DNA of 64,000 nucleotides from an uncultured Alphaproteobacteria bacterium (GTDB lineage: Bacteria; Pseudomonadota; Alphaproteobacteria; RF32; CAG-239): positions 70,017-134,016 of the forward strand of contig CAKQLF010000004.1 in NCBI GenBank assembly GCA_934254585.1. The letters are read 5' to 3'. Positions 25,811-36,640 of the stretch are shown piece by piece. The translations under genes were made by a program, and so were the position numbers. The number at the start of each line of letters is the position of its first letter. Within the stretch, counting starts at the first letter, position 1. The notes beneath the pieces were generated by a model. It saw nothing but the letters and a program-made list of their open reading frames with translations, searched no databases and was not told the origin of the DNA.

Positions 25811-26680
25811 ATGAGTTTATTTAAAGCGCAGTTTTATATTTTTCTGGGATTGGTCGCTCTGGGTTTAGTCCAGAGTTCAGTCTATATTGTTTATCAGCCG
25901 GAACAGGCTATTGTTTTGCAATTCGGTAAGCCGATACGATTGGTTAACGACGCCGGATTGAAATTTAAAGTTCCGTTTATTCAAAAAGTTGTATTCTATG
26001 ACTCTCGCTTGCTTAATTTGGATCCGCCGGCACAAGAGGTGGTTCTGAACGATAAAAAACGTTTGGATGTTGACAGCTTTACTCGTTATCAAATTGTTGA
26101 CCCTCTAAAGTTTTATAAAACCGTGAAAACAGAAACTCAAGCTCGTAGCAAGTTGGAAGAAATTGTTAATTCTTCTTTGCGAAAAGTTTTGGGACGAGTG
26201 ACTTTGACTGAATTATTATCTCAGCAACGTACGCAAATTATGGCGGATATCAGTAAAACGGTGAAACAAGATGCCGAAGCCATTGGTGTAAGCGTGGCCG
26301 ATGTGCGGATTCGTCGTGCCGATTTGCCGATGGAGGTTATGCAAGCCATTAATGAGCGGATGAAGACCGAACGTCAGCGTGATGCTAAGGAGTTTCGCGC
26401 TAAAGGTCAGCAAAAAGCGCAGAATATTCGGGCAACGGCGGATAAAGAGGCGGCAATAATTGTGGCTGAAGCAGAAAAACAGTCGCAGATTTTGCGCGGT
26501 GAAGGTGATAGAGAGTCTGTGGCAATTTGGAATAAAACTGTGGGGCAAGATGTTGATTTCTATGAATTTTACCGCAGTCTTGAAGCCTATCGTAAATCTT
26601 TGGGCGATAGCGAAACGTCATTGGTTCTATCTCCGGATTCGCAATTTTTTAAGTACTTTAACACAACTTTGAAAAGGTAA
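25811..26680 (+). CDS. hflC: FtsH protease modulator HflC
   Basis: 289 residues. N-terminal membrane helix (about 7-25), then a band 7 domain (YQPEQAIVLQFGKPIRLV) and a charged coiled coil rich in Ala (KGQQKAQNIRATADKEAAII). Length and order after hflK are typical for alphaproteobacteria. It partners HflK. The next gene, degP, begins 6 bases later. Confidence 0.96.
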   Translation: MSLFKAQFYIFLGLVALGLVQSSVYIVYQPEQAIVLQFGKPIRLVNDAGLKFKVPFIQKVVFYDSRLLNLDPPAQEVVLNDKKRLDVDSFTRYQIVDPLKFYKTVKTETQARSKLEEIVNSSLRKVLGRVTLTELLSQQRTQIMADISKTVKQDAEAIGVSVADVRIRRADLPMEVMQAINERMKTERQRDAKEFRAKGQQKAQNIRATADKEAAIIVAEAEKQSQILRGEGDRESVAIWNKTVGQDVDFYEFYRSLEAYRKSLGDSETSLVLSPDSQFFKYFNTTLKR

Positions 26681-26685
26681 AAGAA

Positions 26686-27987
26686 ATGTGTAAGTTTTGG
26701 ACGTTTTTGATAATGACCGCAATGTGCGTTTTTAGGGCGCAGGCCGAGCCGCGCTCTTTGGAAGACGTGATTGAGGAAGTTAATTCATCGGTAGTTAGTA
26801 TTGCTGTTGATGTCAACGATGAAGAGCAATCGTTGGGTGCCGGAATTATAATCAGTGCCGATGGCTATGTGGTGACTAATGCCCACGTTATGGAAAACGC
26901 CCAAAAAATTATGGTGCAAACTGCTGACGACGAAAATTTTGAGGCCGAATTAGTCGGCGTTGATGAAAAAACTGATATTGCTTTGCTGAAAGTGAAAAAT
27001 CCGCTTAATTTGGAAGCCGGTCATTTTGGTGATTCCGACGCTATTCGTGTGGGAAATAAGGTTTTTGCCATAGGAAATCCGTTTGGTTTGGGTAATAGCG
27101 TGTCGTTGGGAATTATTTCGGCCAAGGAAAGGGATATTGATAAAGGGCCGTATGATAATTTTTTACAAACTGACGCCGCTATTAATCAAGGAAATTCCGG
27201 TGGGCCATTGTTTAATATGGACGGTAAAATAATCGGTATGAATACGGCAATTTTCTCAGAAGACGGCAAAAACGTCGGAGTGGGATTTGCTACGCCTTCG
27301 AATATGATAACTTGGGTTGTCGGACAGCTGAAAGAGCAGGGAAAGGTCGTTAGAGGTTGGTTGGGAATAGGCGTGCAAAAAATCCGAACTCGCGGCGAAG
27401 AAAAAAACAACGCACTGGCTATTTCTGCAATGGCGGAAAATTCTCCGGCCGCGCGAGCCGGTTTGCAGGTGGGGGATAAAATTATGTCATTTGGTGAGAT
27501 AGCCCTGAAAAATCCCCGCTTGTTCTCATTGGAAACAGCAAAATTAACACCGAATACGGTTGTGCCGATGGTGATAAATCGTGATGGGCAAATAATTGAC
27601 GTGCAAGTTGCAATTGCTGCGGCTCCTGAAGAAAAAGCTACTCCGGATACGAATAAAAAGAACGTTGTAGAAATCAGAAGTCTCGAAGATTTGGGGCTTG
27701 ATAAATATAAAGTAGGTAAGGCGGTGTCCTTTCCGGAGCTTGGCATTTCGGCCTATTATGATGAAAGTGACAAAGAGTTTGCCATAACCGGAGTTGTTTC
27801 CGGTTCGGAGGCTGAAGAAAAGGGAATTAAAATCGGTGACAGAATTAGTCAGGTGAACAATCGTGTTGTCTATGGTGTTGAGGATTTACAAACCAAAATA
27901 AAACAGGCTGCCGGCAGATTGATGCAGTTGCAGCTTAAAGAAGGCAATGACGTATATAATGTGGCTTTACGCTCAGGGGCAAAATAA
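26686..27987 (+). CDS. degP: Periplasmic serine protease DegP/HtrA (Do)
   Basis: 433 residues. Signal peptide 1-20 (FRAQA-E). The trypsin-like domain has catalytic His67 (TNAHV), Asp97 (KTDIALLK) and Ser171 (GNSGGPLF). Two PDZ domains follow (about 225-315 and 350-430). It degrades or chaperones misfolded envelope proteins. The hflK-hflC-degP order is common in alphaproteobacteria. Its stop overlaps the holC start by one base. Confidence 0.96.
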   Translation: MCKFWTFLIMTAMCVFRAQAEPRSLEDVIEEVNSSVVSIAVDVNDEEQSLGAGIIISADGYVVTNAHVMENAQKIMVQTADDENFEAELVGVDEKTDIALLKVKNPLNLEAGHFGDSDAIRVGNKVFAIGNPFGLGNSVSLGIISAKERDIDKGPYDNFLQTDAAINQGNSGGPLFNMDGKIIGMNTAIFSEDGKNVGVGFATPSNMITWVVGQLKEQGKVVRGWLGIGVQKIRTRGEEKNNALAISAMAENSPAARAGLQVGDKIMSFGEIALKNPRLFSLETAKLTPNTVVPMVINRDGQIIDVQVAIAAAPEEKATPDTNKKNVVEIRSLEDLGLDKYKVGKAVSFPELGISAYYDESDKEFAITGVVSGSEAEEKGIKIGDRISQVNNRVVYGVEDLQTKIKQAAGRLMQLQLKEGNDVYNVALRSGAK

Positions 27988-28442
27988 TGGCAAGAGTCGA
28001 TTTTTATCATCTGCAAAAAACTGTTCTGGAGGATATGTTGCCTAAGCTGTTGTTAAAAGCATACGCAACGGGCAAACATATAAAAGTAAAAGTGGGTACG
28101 GAAGAAAGAGTGGAGTTCTTAAATTCGCAACTCTGGACTTTTTCGGATACAAGTTTCTTGCCGCACGGCAGTAAAAAGGACGGATTTGCCGAGCAACAGC
28201 CAATTTGGCTTGCCGCGGATGCCGAAAATCCGAATAACGCCGATTTTTTGGTTTTGGTTGACGGAGCCGAAGAACCGTCTGAAACAATACAAAATTACGA
28301 AAGGGTTTTTAATGTTTTCGACGGCAATTCTCAGGAGACCTTGGCGCAGGCTCGCCGTTTGTGGAAAGAATATAAAAATGCCGGTTTTGAGGTTTATTAT
28401 TGGCAACAAGATGAGAATAATGTTTGGATGCAAAAAGCTTGA
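27987..28442 (+). CDS. holC: DNA polymerase III chi subunit
   Basis: 151 residues with the HolC fold signature: DFYHLQ at the N-terminus, LPKLLLKAYATGKHIKVKV, LWTFSDTSFLPHG, PIWLA, and C-terminal ARRLWKEYKNAGFEVYYWQQ. Chi connects the clamp loader to SSB. It is translationally coupled to degP (one-base overlap), an arrangement that probably reflects operon packing rather than a shared function. Confidence 0.9.
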   Translation: MARVDFYHLQKTVLEDMLPKLLLKAYATGKHIKVKVGTEERVEFLNSQLWTFSDTSFLPHGSKKDGFAEQQPIWLAADAENPNNADFLVLVDGAEEPSETIQNYERVFNVFDGNSQETLAQARRLWKEYKNAGFEVYYWQQDENNVWMQKA

Positions 28443-28522
28443 GCGAGCATAAGCTTAAAAAAATCTTGAAATTAATGCCGAAAAAATTATTATCAAAGAA
28501 AAATGAACTAAAGGAGAAAATT

Positions 28523-29488
28523 GTGACGGAAAATAAAGATATAGAAGTTGCTAAACAAACTATTGACCGCGAGGTTGAAGCTTTGAAGGCAATGGAAAAT
28601 GAACTTGACGATACATTAACGACGGCTGTTGAGGTTTTGCAAAATACAAAAGGACGCGTTATTGTTACCGGTATGGGAAAATCTGGGCACATCGGCCGCA
28701 AAATAGCGGCGACTTTTGCCTCGACCGGAACTCCTTCTTTCTTTTTGCATCCTGGAGAAGCTAGCCACGGTGATTTGGGAATGATTACTCCTAACGATAC
28801 GGTTCTGGCTATTTCCAACAGCGGAGAATCAAAAGAACTGTCGGATATTTTGGTTTATTGCCGTCGCTTTGGCGTTCCGTTGATTGCCCTAACCAAAAAT
28901 CCGGAAAGTTCACTGGGAAAAAACAGTAACTATGTGCTGAAACTTCCTTCTAATCGTGAGGCTTGTCCATTGGGTTTAGCCCCAACCTCATCAACAACGG
29001 CCACCTTGGTTATGGGTGATGTTTTGGCGGCAGATTTAATGGTTAGACGCGGTTTTACCGAGGCTGATTTCCATTTGCGTCACCCGGGGGGAAAATTGGG
29101 CTCAATTTTGCGCCACGTTTCAGACGTTATGCACAGCGGCGATGAAATGCCACTGGTTTTGGATACGGCTATTATGCAAGATGCGTTAATCAAAATGTCT
29201 GAAAAAATGTTGGGGTGTGTCGGAATTGTCAACAAAGAAGGTGATTTAATCGGAATTATCACCGATGGCGACTTGCGTCGTTGGATGTCACCGGATTTGA
29301 TTACTGAAAAAGTGTCTAAAGTTATGACTAAAAATCCGAAAACTATTGCTCCTGAGGCTCTGATTGCCGAGGCAGTGAATGTTATGAACAACACCGGACG
29401 TGGTATAACCAATTTGTTTGTGGTTAAAGGAACTAAACCGGTCGGAGTTATTCATATTCACGATTGCTTGAAAGCAGGAGTTAGCTGA
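28523..29488 (+). CDS. kdsD: Arabinose-5-phosphate isomerase KdsD/KpsF
   Basis: 321 residues from GTG 28523, chosen for its AAGGAG Shine-Dalgarno sequence 6 bases upstream; an ATG at 28424 overlapping holC would add 33 basic residues untypical of the family. A SIS domain (VTGMGKSGHIGRKIAATFAS, PGEASHGDLGMI, SNSGESKEL) is followed by two CBS domains (about 200-320). It interconverts ribulose-5-P and arabinose-5-P for Kdo synthesis, the first committed step to the LPS core. It heads the kdsD-lptCA-lptB cluster. Confidence 0.94.
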   Translation: MTENKDIEVAKQTIDREVEALKAMENELDDTLTTAVEVLQNTKGRVIVTGMGKSGHIGRKIAATFASTGTPSFFLHPGEASHGDLGMITPNDTVLAISNSGESKELSDILVYCRRFGVPLIALTKNPESSLGKNSNYVLKLPSNREACPLGLAPTSSTTATLVMGDVLAADLMVRRGFTEADFHLRHPGGKLGSILRHVSDVMHSGDEMPLVLDTAIMQDALIKMSEKMLGCVGIVNKEGDLIGIITDGDLRRWMSPDLITEKVSKVMTKNPKTIAPEALIAEAVNVMNNTGRGITNLFVVKGTKPVGVIHIHDCLKAGVS

Positions 29489-29491
29489 TTT

Positions 29492-30553
29492 ATGTTCGAT
29501 TCGCACAAAATAGACGCCTATTTTAACGGAGAACAGCCGTTTGACAATGAACGTCCGAATGATAAGCCGAAATCATCAAAATGGTTACGTCTTATCAAGT
29601 TGGGTTTTCCGTGTTTGGCCGCGGCTATTTTAGGGGTTATGGTGATTATGCCAAACATAAAAAAAAGTGTGAAATTACAAAGCGATGTCACGCTTCCCCG
29701 TAAAAATGAAATGGAAAAATTGCATATTGAGCAAACCGTCTATTATGCCACCGACGGCAAAAATCGTGTGAATACCGTAACAGCGGATAGCGTTGATGAA
29801 GTTGAAGTCGGTTCCAAAGAAGTAAAAATCAACAGTCCGAAAGCCGAAATATTAACAGATAACGGGCCGCTGAAAATTCAATCGGTGACCGGCTTTTTCA
29901 ACCAAGAAAAAAATATTTTGACTTTACAGGAAAACGTGGTTGCCAAAGATGAAAAAGATTCGGTGGTTGAAACACAAAAAGCCATCTATGATTTTACCAA
30001 TGATTATGGTTTTGGCGATGAGCGCGTCAACGCCGAAGGAAGCTGGGGAGATTTAGAAGCTGACGGTTTTGAATATTATAAATCCGAAAATATTTTGGTT
30101 CTGAAAGGCCGGCACATAGTCAACACCTCACAGGGAGTTTTAACGGCGGAAAAAGAAACGCGATATTTTCAGACCGAACATAAAAGTGTGTCTTTAGGAA
30201 ATGTTATTGTTCGGCAGGGAGATAATATTTTATATTCTGACAAACTGATAGCCTTTTATTCTCGTGATAATAAACTCGAAAAAGCCGAGGTTTATGGCAA
30301 TGTGCGGATAATTACTCCAAAAGGCAAGGCCTATGGTGATAGGGGAATATACAATCCTAAAACGGCAAAGATAGAATTGCTAGGCAAAGTTAAGCTTGAA
30401 CAACGGGGAAATGTTATTAACGGTGATAAAGCCGAAACAGATTTGAATACGCAAATTAGCCGAATTACCGGCAATCAAAAAACAGGCGGACGTATCAGCG
30501 GTACGTTTTACAGCAAAAGAAAGGCGAAAGATGATAAAAAATCAGACAAATGA
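29492..30553 (+). CDS. lptC: LPS export protein: LptC-LptA fusion
   Basis: 353 residues. A cytoplasmic N-terminus and membrane helix (about 32-52) lead into an LptC-type beta-jellyroll (about 65-190; ITSP-like segment KINSPKAEIL). A second OstA/LptA-type set follows (about 190-345; ADGFEYYKSENILVLKG, KAYGDRGIYNPKTAKIELLG, INGDKAETDLNTQISRITG). LptC is normally about 190-220 residues and LptA a separate periplasmic protein of about 170-200. No separate lptA sits between this gene and lptB, where it normally lies. A fused periplasmic bridge that carries LPS from LptBFG outward is the natural reading. lptB overlaps its end by 23 bases. Confidence 0.85.
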   Translation: MFDSHKIDAYFNGEQPFDNERPNDKPKSSKWLRLIKLGFPCLAAAILGVMVIMPNIKKSVKLQSDVTLPRKNEMEKLHIEQTVYYATDGKNRVNTVTADSVDEVEVGSKEVKINSPKAEILTDNGPLKIQSVTGFFNQEKNILTLQENVVAKDEKDSVVETQKAIYDFTNDYGFGDERVNAEGSWGDLEADGFEYYKSENILVLKGRHIVNTSQGVLTAEKETRYFQTEHKSVSLGNVIVRQGDNILYSDKLIAFYSRDNKLEKAEVYGNVRIITPKGKAYGDRGIYNPKTAKIELLGKVKLEQRGNVINGDKAETDLNTQISRITGNQKTGGRISGTFYSKRKAKDDKKSDK

Positions 30554-31277
30554 AACCGAAGAGCTGGAAATTTTCAATATCGGGAAAAAATATAAGAAGC
30601 GCACAGTGCTGAAAAATGTGTCTTTGCACGTTAAAAAAGGTGAGGCTGTTGGTTTGTTGGGACCGAACGGAGCCGGCAAAACCACTTGCTTTTATTGCGT
30701 GACCGGTTTGATTACGCCTGATTACGGCGATGTTTATGTCGGTGGCAAGGATATTACCGATATGCCGATGTATAAGCGCGCGCGTATGGGAATCGGCTAT
30801 TTGCCGCAAGAGGCTTCAATTTTCCGCACTTTGAGCGTTGAAGATAACATAAAATCTATTTTGCAGATTGTTATAGATGATGAAGAACAACGCGAGGCAA
30901 TGCTTGAAGAATTGCTTAATGAATTTTCCATTGCGCATTTGCGTAAATCTCCGGCATTGGCTTTATCCGGCGGCGAGCGACGTCGTTTGGAAATAGCCCG
31001 AGCGTTGGCCAGCCGTCCGAATTTTATTTTGTTGGACGAACCGCTTGCGGGAATTGACCCTATTGCCGTGGGAGAAATTCGGACCCTTGTTTCACAACTG
31101 AAAAATCGTGGTTTAGGGGTGTTGATTACCGATCATAATGTGCGGGAAACTCTGGATATTATTGATAGAGCCTATATTTTACACGGCGGAACGGTTTTAA
31201 TGGAGGGAACTCCTGATGAAATTGTAGCCAATGAGGAAGTACGCAAAGTATATTTGGGTGATAATTTCTCATTATAA
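30531..31277 (+). CDS. lptB: LPS export ABC transporter ATPase LptB
   Basis: 248 residues, full length. Walker A GPNGAGKTT, Q-loop YLPQEASIF, signature LSGGERRRLEIARAL, Walker B FILLDEPLAGIDP, H-loop ITDHNV. LptB drives extraction of LPS from the inner membrane with LptF/LptG (not in this window). Start ATG 30531 lies inside the preceding gene and has an AAAGG Shine-Dalgarno sequence. Confidence 0.97.
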   Translation: MIKNQTNETEELEIFNIGKKYKKRTVLKNVSLHVKKGEAVGLLGPNGAGKTTCFYCVTGLITPDYGDVYVGGKDITDMPMYKRARMGIGYLPQEASIFRTLSVEDNIKSILQIVIDDEEQREAMLEELLNEFSIAHLRKSPALALSGGERRRLEIARALASRPNFILLDEPLAGIDPIAVGEIRTLVSQLKNRGLGVLITDHNVRETLDIIDRAYILHGGTVLMEGTPDEIVANEEVRKVYLGDNFSL

Positions 31278-31286
31278 AAAAGTATA

Positions 31287-31317
31287 TTGTTTACTTTTGC
31301 TTAAACAGTGTTATACT
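31287..31317 (+). promoter_or_regulatory. Candidate extended -10 promoter for hpf-ptsN
   Basis: TGTTATACT is an extended -10 (TATACT at 31312-31317). The -35 TTGTTT (31287-31292) has a long 19-base spacer. It lies about 55 bases before the hpf start. It would let hpf be controlled apart from the lpt genes. Confidence 0.45.
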
Positions 31318-31372
31318 ATAAAACAGTTACAAAAGGCGATTGTGCCGAAATAATTAACAAATGAGGTAAATT

Positions 31373-31933
31373 ATGAAGATTACATTAACAGGAAAACAAG
31401 TTGACATTAGTGATAGATTGCGCGGCCGTGTTGAGGAAGCTGTTGAAAATGCTGTGAATAAGTATTTTAACGCTCCAATCAGCTGCAGTGTTGCTTTCTC
31501 TAAAGACGGTGAAGATTTTAGAGCCGAAGTAACAGTTCATCCTGCTAAAAATATTGTTTTAAAAGGTACGGGTGTGGCTGCCGATCCATATTCTGCTTTT
31601 GATAATGCAAATGAACACATTGCTACCCGCTTGCGTCGTCAAAAGACAAAATTGAATGACCATAAAGGCAAAACCGGTATTGTGGAAATGGCTCACGCAG
31701 CTGTTTTCCCTGTTAAAGAAACCGAAGATGAAATGAGCATTGACGAGTCTGCTCCTTTGACAATTGCTGAAACCGATGCCAATATTAAAGTTTGCACCGT
31801 AAGCGAAGCTGTTATGTATATGGACTTGGCCGATGAAAACGCTTTGATGTTCCGTAACAGTGCCAACAACCGCATCAGTATGGTATATCGTCGCAAAGAT
31901 GGTAACATCGGTTGGGTAGAACCGGCAGAATAA
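31373..31933 (+). CDS. hpf: Ribosome hibernation promoting factor, long form
   Basis: 186 residues. The N-terminal HPF/YfiA domain (about 1-100; ITLTGKQVDISDRLRGRVEE) binds the ribosome decoding region. The C-terminal domain (about 130-184; VCTVSEAVMYMDL, FRNSANNRISMVYRRKDGNIGWVEP) is the dimerisation domain of long HPF, which forms 100S ribosomes alone. It has a GAGG Shine-Dalgarno sequence. It lies between lptB and ptsN, where most proteobacteria also have rpoN; rpoN is absent here. Confidence 0.94.
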   Translation: MKITLTGKQVDISDRLRGRVEEAVENAVNKYFNAPISCSVAFSKDGEDFRAEVTVHPAKNIVLKGTGVAADPYSAFDNANEHIATRLRRQKTKLNDHKGKTGIVEMAHAAVFPVKETEDEMSIDESAPLTIAETDANIKVCTVSEAVMYMDLADENALMFRNSANNRISMVYRRKDGNIGWVEPAE

Positions 31934-31953
31934 GCATAACAAAAGGGAAAAAA

Positions 31954-32397
31954 ATGGGAATTTCAGATATTTTGTCCGAAGATATGGTGTTAGCCAGTGT
32001 CGATGCGGAAAACAAACGCGGATTGCTTGAAAGTTTAGCGGATTTTGTCGCCGAAAAAGAAAATTTAGATAAAAATTCCATTTTTGAGGCAATTCTGGAA
32101 CGCGAAAACTTAGGCTCAACCGGCTACGGCGAAGGTGTGGCATTCCCGCACGCCCGCATAGAAGGCTTAGACAAGGTTATTGCCGTGTTTGCCCGCTTGA
32201 ACAAGGGAATTGATTATGATTCGCTTGATGGTCACTCGGTGGATTTGGTGGGCTTTTTGCTTTCACCTGAAAGAAGCGGGGAAGATCATCTGCAAGCTTT
32301 GGCGGTTATGTCGCGAATTTTGAAAGATGCGGGCACTTGCCGTAAGATTCGTGAAGCAAAATCGGCTCACGAAATTTATGAAGCTTTGCAAAAATAA
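31954..32397 (+). CDS. ptsN: PTS-Ntr EIIA protein PtsN
   Basis: 147 residues from ATG 31954; an upstream in-frame ATG (31912) lies inside hpf. EIIA fold with the phospho-accepting His in VAFPHARIEGL, and C-terminal HLQALAVMSRILKD. PtsN is the terminal phospho-carrier of the nitrogen PTS, a regulatory chain affecting potassium and envelope homeostasis. It follows hpf by 20 bases and ends at a strong bidirectional terminator. Confidence 0.94.
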   Translation: MGISDILSEDMVLASVDAENKRGLLESLADFVAEKENLDKNSIFEAILERENLGSTGYGEGVAFPHARIEGLDKVIAVFARLNKGIDYDSLDGHSVDLVGFLLSPERSGEDHLQALAVMSRILKDAGTCRKIREAKSAHEIYEALQK

Positions 32398-32410
32398 AGC
32401 TATATAAAAG

Positions 32411-32450
32411 TAAAAAAAAGGAAGTTCTCTGAGTGGAACTTCCTTTTTTT
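32411..32450 (+). terminator. Bidirectional terminator between ptsN and the 32454 gene
   Basis: 10-bp perfect stem AAGGAAGTTC / GAACTTCCTT (32418-32427 with 32436-32445), A-run before and T-run after, so it serves both convergent genes. Confidence 0.9.
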
Positions 32451-32453
32451 TGT

Positions 32454-32870
32454 TCAAATTTCTCGTTTGTAATGTGTAAATATCTCGCGTAAACCGCAGA
32501 AATAATAAAAATACAGCCAAATTGCCGCAACATAAACAAAAGGAATGTAAACAGCCATCATCATCGTCAGGATAACAAAAATTCCGTCAGTCATATCAGG
32601 ACAAGCATCAAGCAGCATTTTCCACAAAAACAAAGCATTAATTGCCACATTTACAGCCACAATAAGTATTAACCCGCCAACCAATGGCATAATTAACTTC
32701 TGAAAGCTGAAATATAAGCGATAACTCCATATCAAACCGACAATCCACAAAAAAGTGCCGCCGATAATTTCTCCAAGAGGCCACTCAAACGGACAGCCTG
32801 AAAGATATTCCAAACAGGCTAAAAGTAGAGTTGTGATGGTCACTCCGGCCAAAATAATAAGATTTTTCAT
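32454..32870 (-). CDS. Small multi-pass membrane protein, unknown
   Basis: 138 residues with four membrane helices (about 3-20, 33-50, 60-83 and 95-122) and one aromatic C-terminus (WLYFYYFCGLREIFTHYKREI). No family recognised. It converges on ptsN and is divergent from gyrB. A start at 32870 is the first ATG; there is no strong Shine-Dalgarno sequence. Confidence 0.65.
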   Translation of the reverse strand: MKNLIILAGVTITTLLLACLEYLSGCPFEWPLGEIIGGTFLWIVGLIWSYRLYFSFQKLIMPLVGGLILIVAVNVAINALFLWKMLLDACPDMTDGIFVILTMMMAVYIPFVYVAAIWLYFYYFCGLREIFTHYKREI

Positions 32871-33049
32871 AAGCTTAAAATAATATAAAAAATTATATAA
32901 ATTACGTCATAAGTTTAACTCTTCTGAAAACAAAAATCAAGCGCATTTTTTGTGCGTTTTCCGTTTATAACTTTGATTTTGTGCTTGGTAAATTTGGCGG
33001 TTCGAGCTATATTTGTTCTATGTGAAAAATTAAATTTATGAGGATTTCA

Positions 33050-35491
<2,442 letters not shown>

Positions 35492-35511
35492 AAAGTTTTC
35501 TAACTCCGGCG

Positions 35512-35541
35512 AACACCTCGTTGATAAAACGAGGTGTTTTG
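35512..35541 (+). terminator. gyrB terminator
   Basis: Stem AACACCTCGTT / AACGAGGTGTT (35512-35522 with 35528-35538), short T-run afterwards. It lies 20 bases past the gyrB stop. Confidence 0.75.
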
Positions 35542-35558
35542 CTGTTTGCATTATTATT

Positions 35559-36269
35559 TTAGTAGCCGGTGAAAACAAAGGCACATAGATGATCGGAATC
35601 TGAGCAATCACAAGCTAAAGCCGCTTTATCCGGAGATATGGGAATTTGATTATAATTGGCGCAGGCTGCGCCATAACCTTTTTGAAACCAATCTTCTTCT
35701 TCATAAGTAAAGCAATCAGCGAGTCCTAATGGTGGACCAACTCTAATGCTACCAACCTCGACGGCCCCAAAATAATTTTGCCAAGATTGAGTAGCTAACT
35801 CCATACAGGCATCTTCAGGGATATTATTGATGTATATTGAATAAGCTCTCATTTCAGCATCATATTCCTCATCAGTAATATCACCACTACCATTAGTATG
35901 CGTATAATCATAAAAAGCTCCTTGAATGACAACTCTACCATTAAAAGCATTTTTTATTTCACCATTTTCATCATACATTTCCGCCGGAACAATTCCGAAA
36001 GTTTTAAAATCAATATCATTTAAGTCGTCTAAGCTCGCGTAATTTTTTTGATTAGCGTATAACGTTTTTATGTTATTGGCTATTGTCATAACTTCATCAA
36101 TAACTTTATTGGTTTTGAACTTGGTCATTGCTTTGGAATAACCGGCGATTCCGCCGACGCTCAAAACACCAACTATAGCTAATACACCGAGCATTTCTAT
36201 CATTGACCGACCTAAACAACAAATGTCATTGCCGGACGTGACACACTTCCTCTCAACATTGTCATCCAC
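35559..36269 (-). CDS. Prepilin-like protein (copy 2)
   Basis: 236 residues if the GTG at 36269 is used, though no good Shine-Dalgarno sequence precedes it. The prepilin signature GRSMIEMLGVLAIVGVLSVGG begins about residue 20, with Gly at -1 and Glu at +5. It is followed by a shared AGYSKAMTKFKTNKVIDE helix and a divergent head of about 180 residues with several cysteines (ACMELATQ, LADCFTYEE, ALACDCSDSDHLCAF). The frame stays open about 80 codons upstream of the GTG, through the palindromic element, reading VIRGLRPANLD as in copies 1 and 3. The true start is therefore uncertain and could be a rare codon. Probably a pilin or pseudopilin. Confidence 0.75.
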   Translation of the reverse strand: MDDNVERKCVTSGNDICCLGRSMIEMLGVLAIVGVLSVGGIAGYSKAMTKFKTNKVIDEVMTIANNIKTLYANQKNYASLDDLNDIDFKTFGIVPAEMYDENGEIKNAFNGRVVIQGAFYDYTHTNGSGDITDEEYDAEMRAYSIYINNIPEDACMELATQSWQNYFGAVEVGSIRVGPPLGLADCFTYEEEDWFQKGYGAACANYNQIPISPDKAALACDCSDSDHLCAFVFTGY

Positions 36270-36317
36270 GGGCTTGACCCGTGGATCTAGATTTGCGGGT
36301 CTGAGCCCGCGAATGAC
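36261..36317 (-). repeat. 57-bp palindromic element, copy 2
   Basis: Same design and length as copies 1 and 3 (GTCATT ends, TCTAGA centre), read on the minus strand toward the prepilin gene. The second hairpin is a different sequence (CCACGGG/CCCGTGG), so pairing is kept while sequence changed. A partial right half lies at 36224-36242. Confidence 0.88.
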
Positions 36318-36610
36318 TGGTGCTAGAATTGCTTGCTTTGTGCAGCCTGCCAGTTTCGTGCTGTGCTTGTTATTCTCGCATACATCATTTTTTCTGAAAA
36401 AACTTGCAAAAACGTCTGTAGCGGCAAAAAATATACCTTTAATCAGATGTTTAGGATTTGCAGAGAGAGAGAGAGACCTTTTGATTGCTTATTTTTCATC
36501 TTTCTTTCCTCATAAAATTAGGTGAATTGTTAAACATCTTAATTATAGCAAACACTCCTTAATAAATCAATAAAATCAATTTGCTAAATGATGTAAATAG
36601 AAAACATAGA
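36318..36610 (-). other. Long upstream region of prepilin copy 2
   Basis: About 290 bases without a gene on either strand. The minus strand carries the open frame leading into the prepilin gene (from a TGA near 36500) and the microsatellite. Plus-strand frames here run antisense and look spurious. I see no convincing promoter. Confidence 0.5.
36462..36476. repeat. (AG)7 dinucleotide microsatellite upstream of prepilin copy 2
   Basis: Fifteen bases of alternating A and G, read as (CT) on the minus strand, lie in the open frame leading to prepilin copy 2 and about 195 bases from its assigned start. Confidence 0.85.
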
Positions 36611-36640
36611 GTATAAAAAAAGAGGCGTAAAAGCCTCTTA
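36611..36640 (-). terminator. nrdG terminator overlapping its stop codon
   Basis: Minus-strand stem AAGAGGC / GCCTCTT (36620-36626 with 36633-36639) followed by TTTTTTTAT. The 5' arm includes the nrdG stop. Confidence 0.85.

Noticed and set aside
36223..36525. Plus-strand frame upstream of prepilin copy 2
   Set aside because: Antisense to the palindromic element and its upstream region; composition is not protein-like and no Shine-Dalgarno sequence is present.
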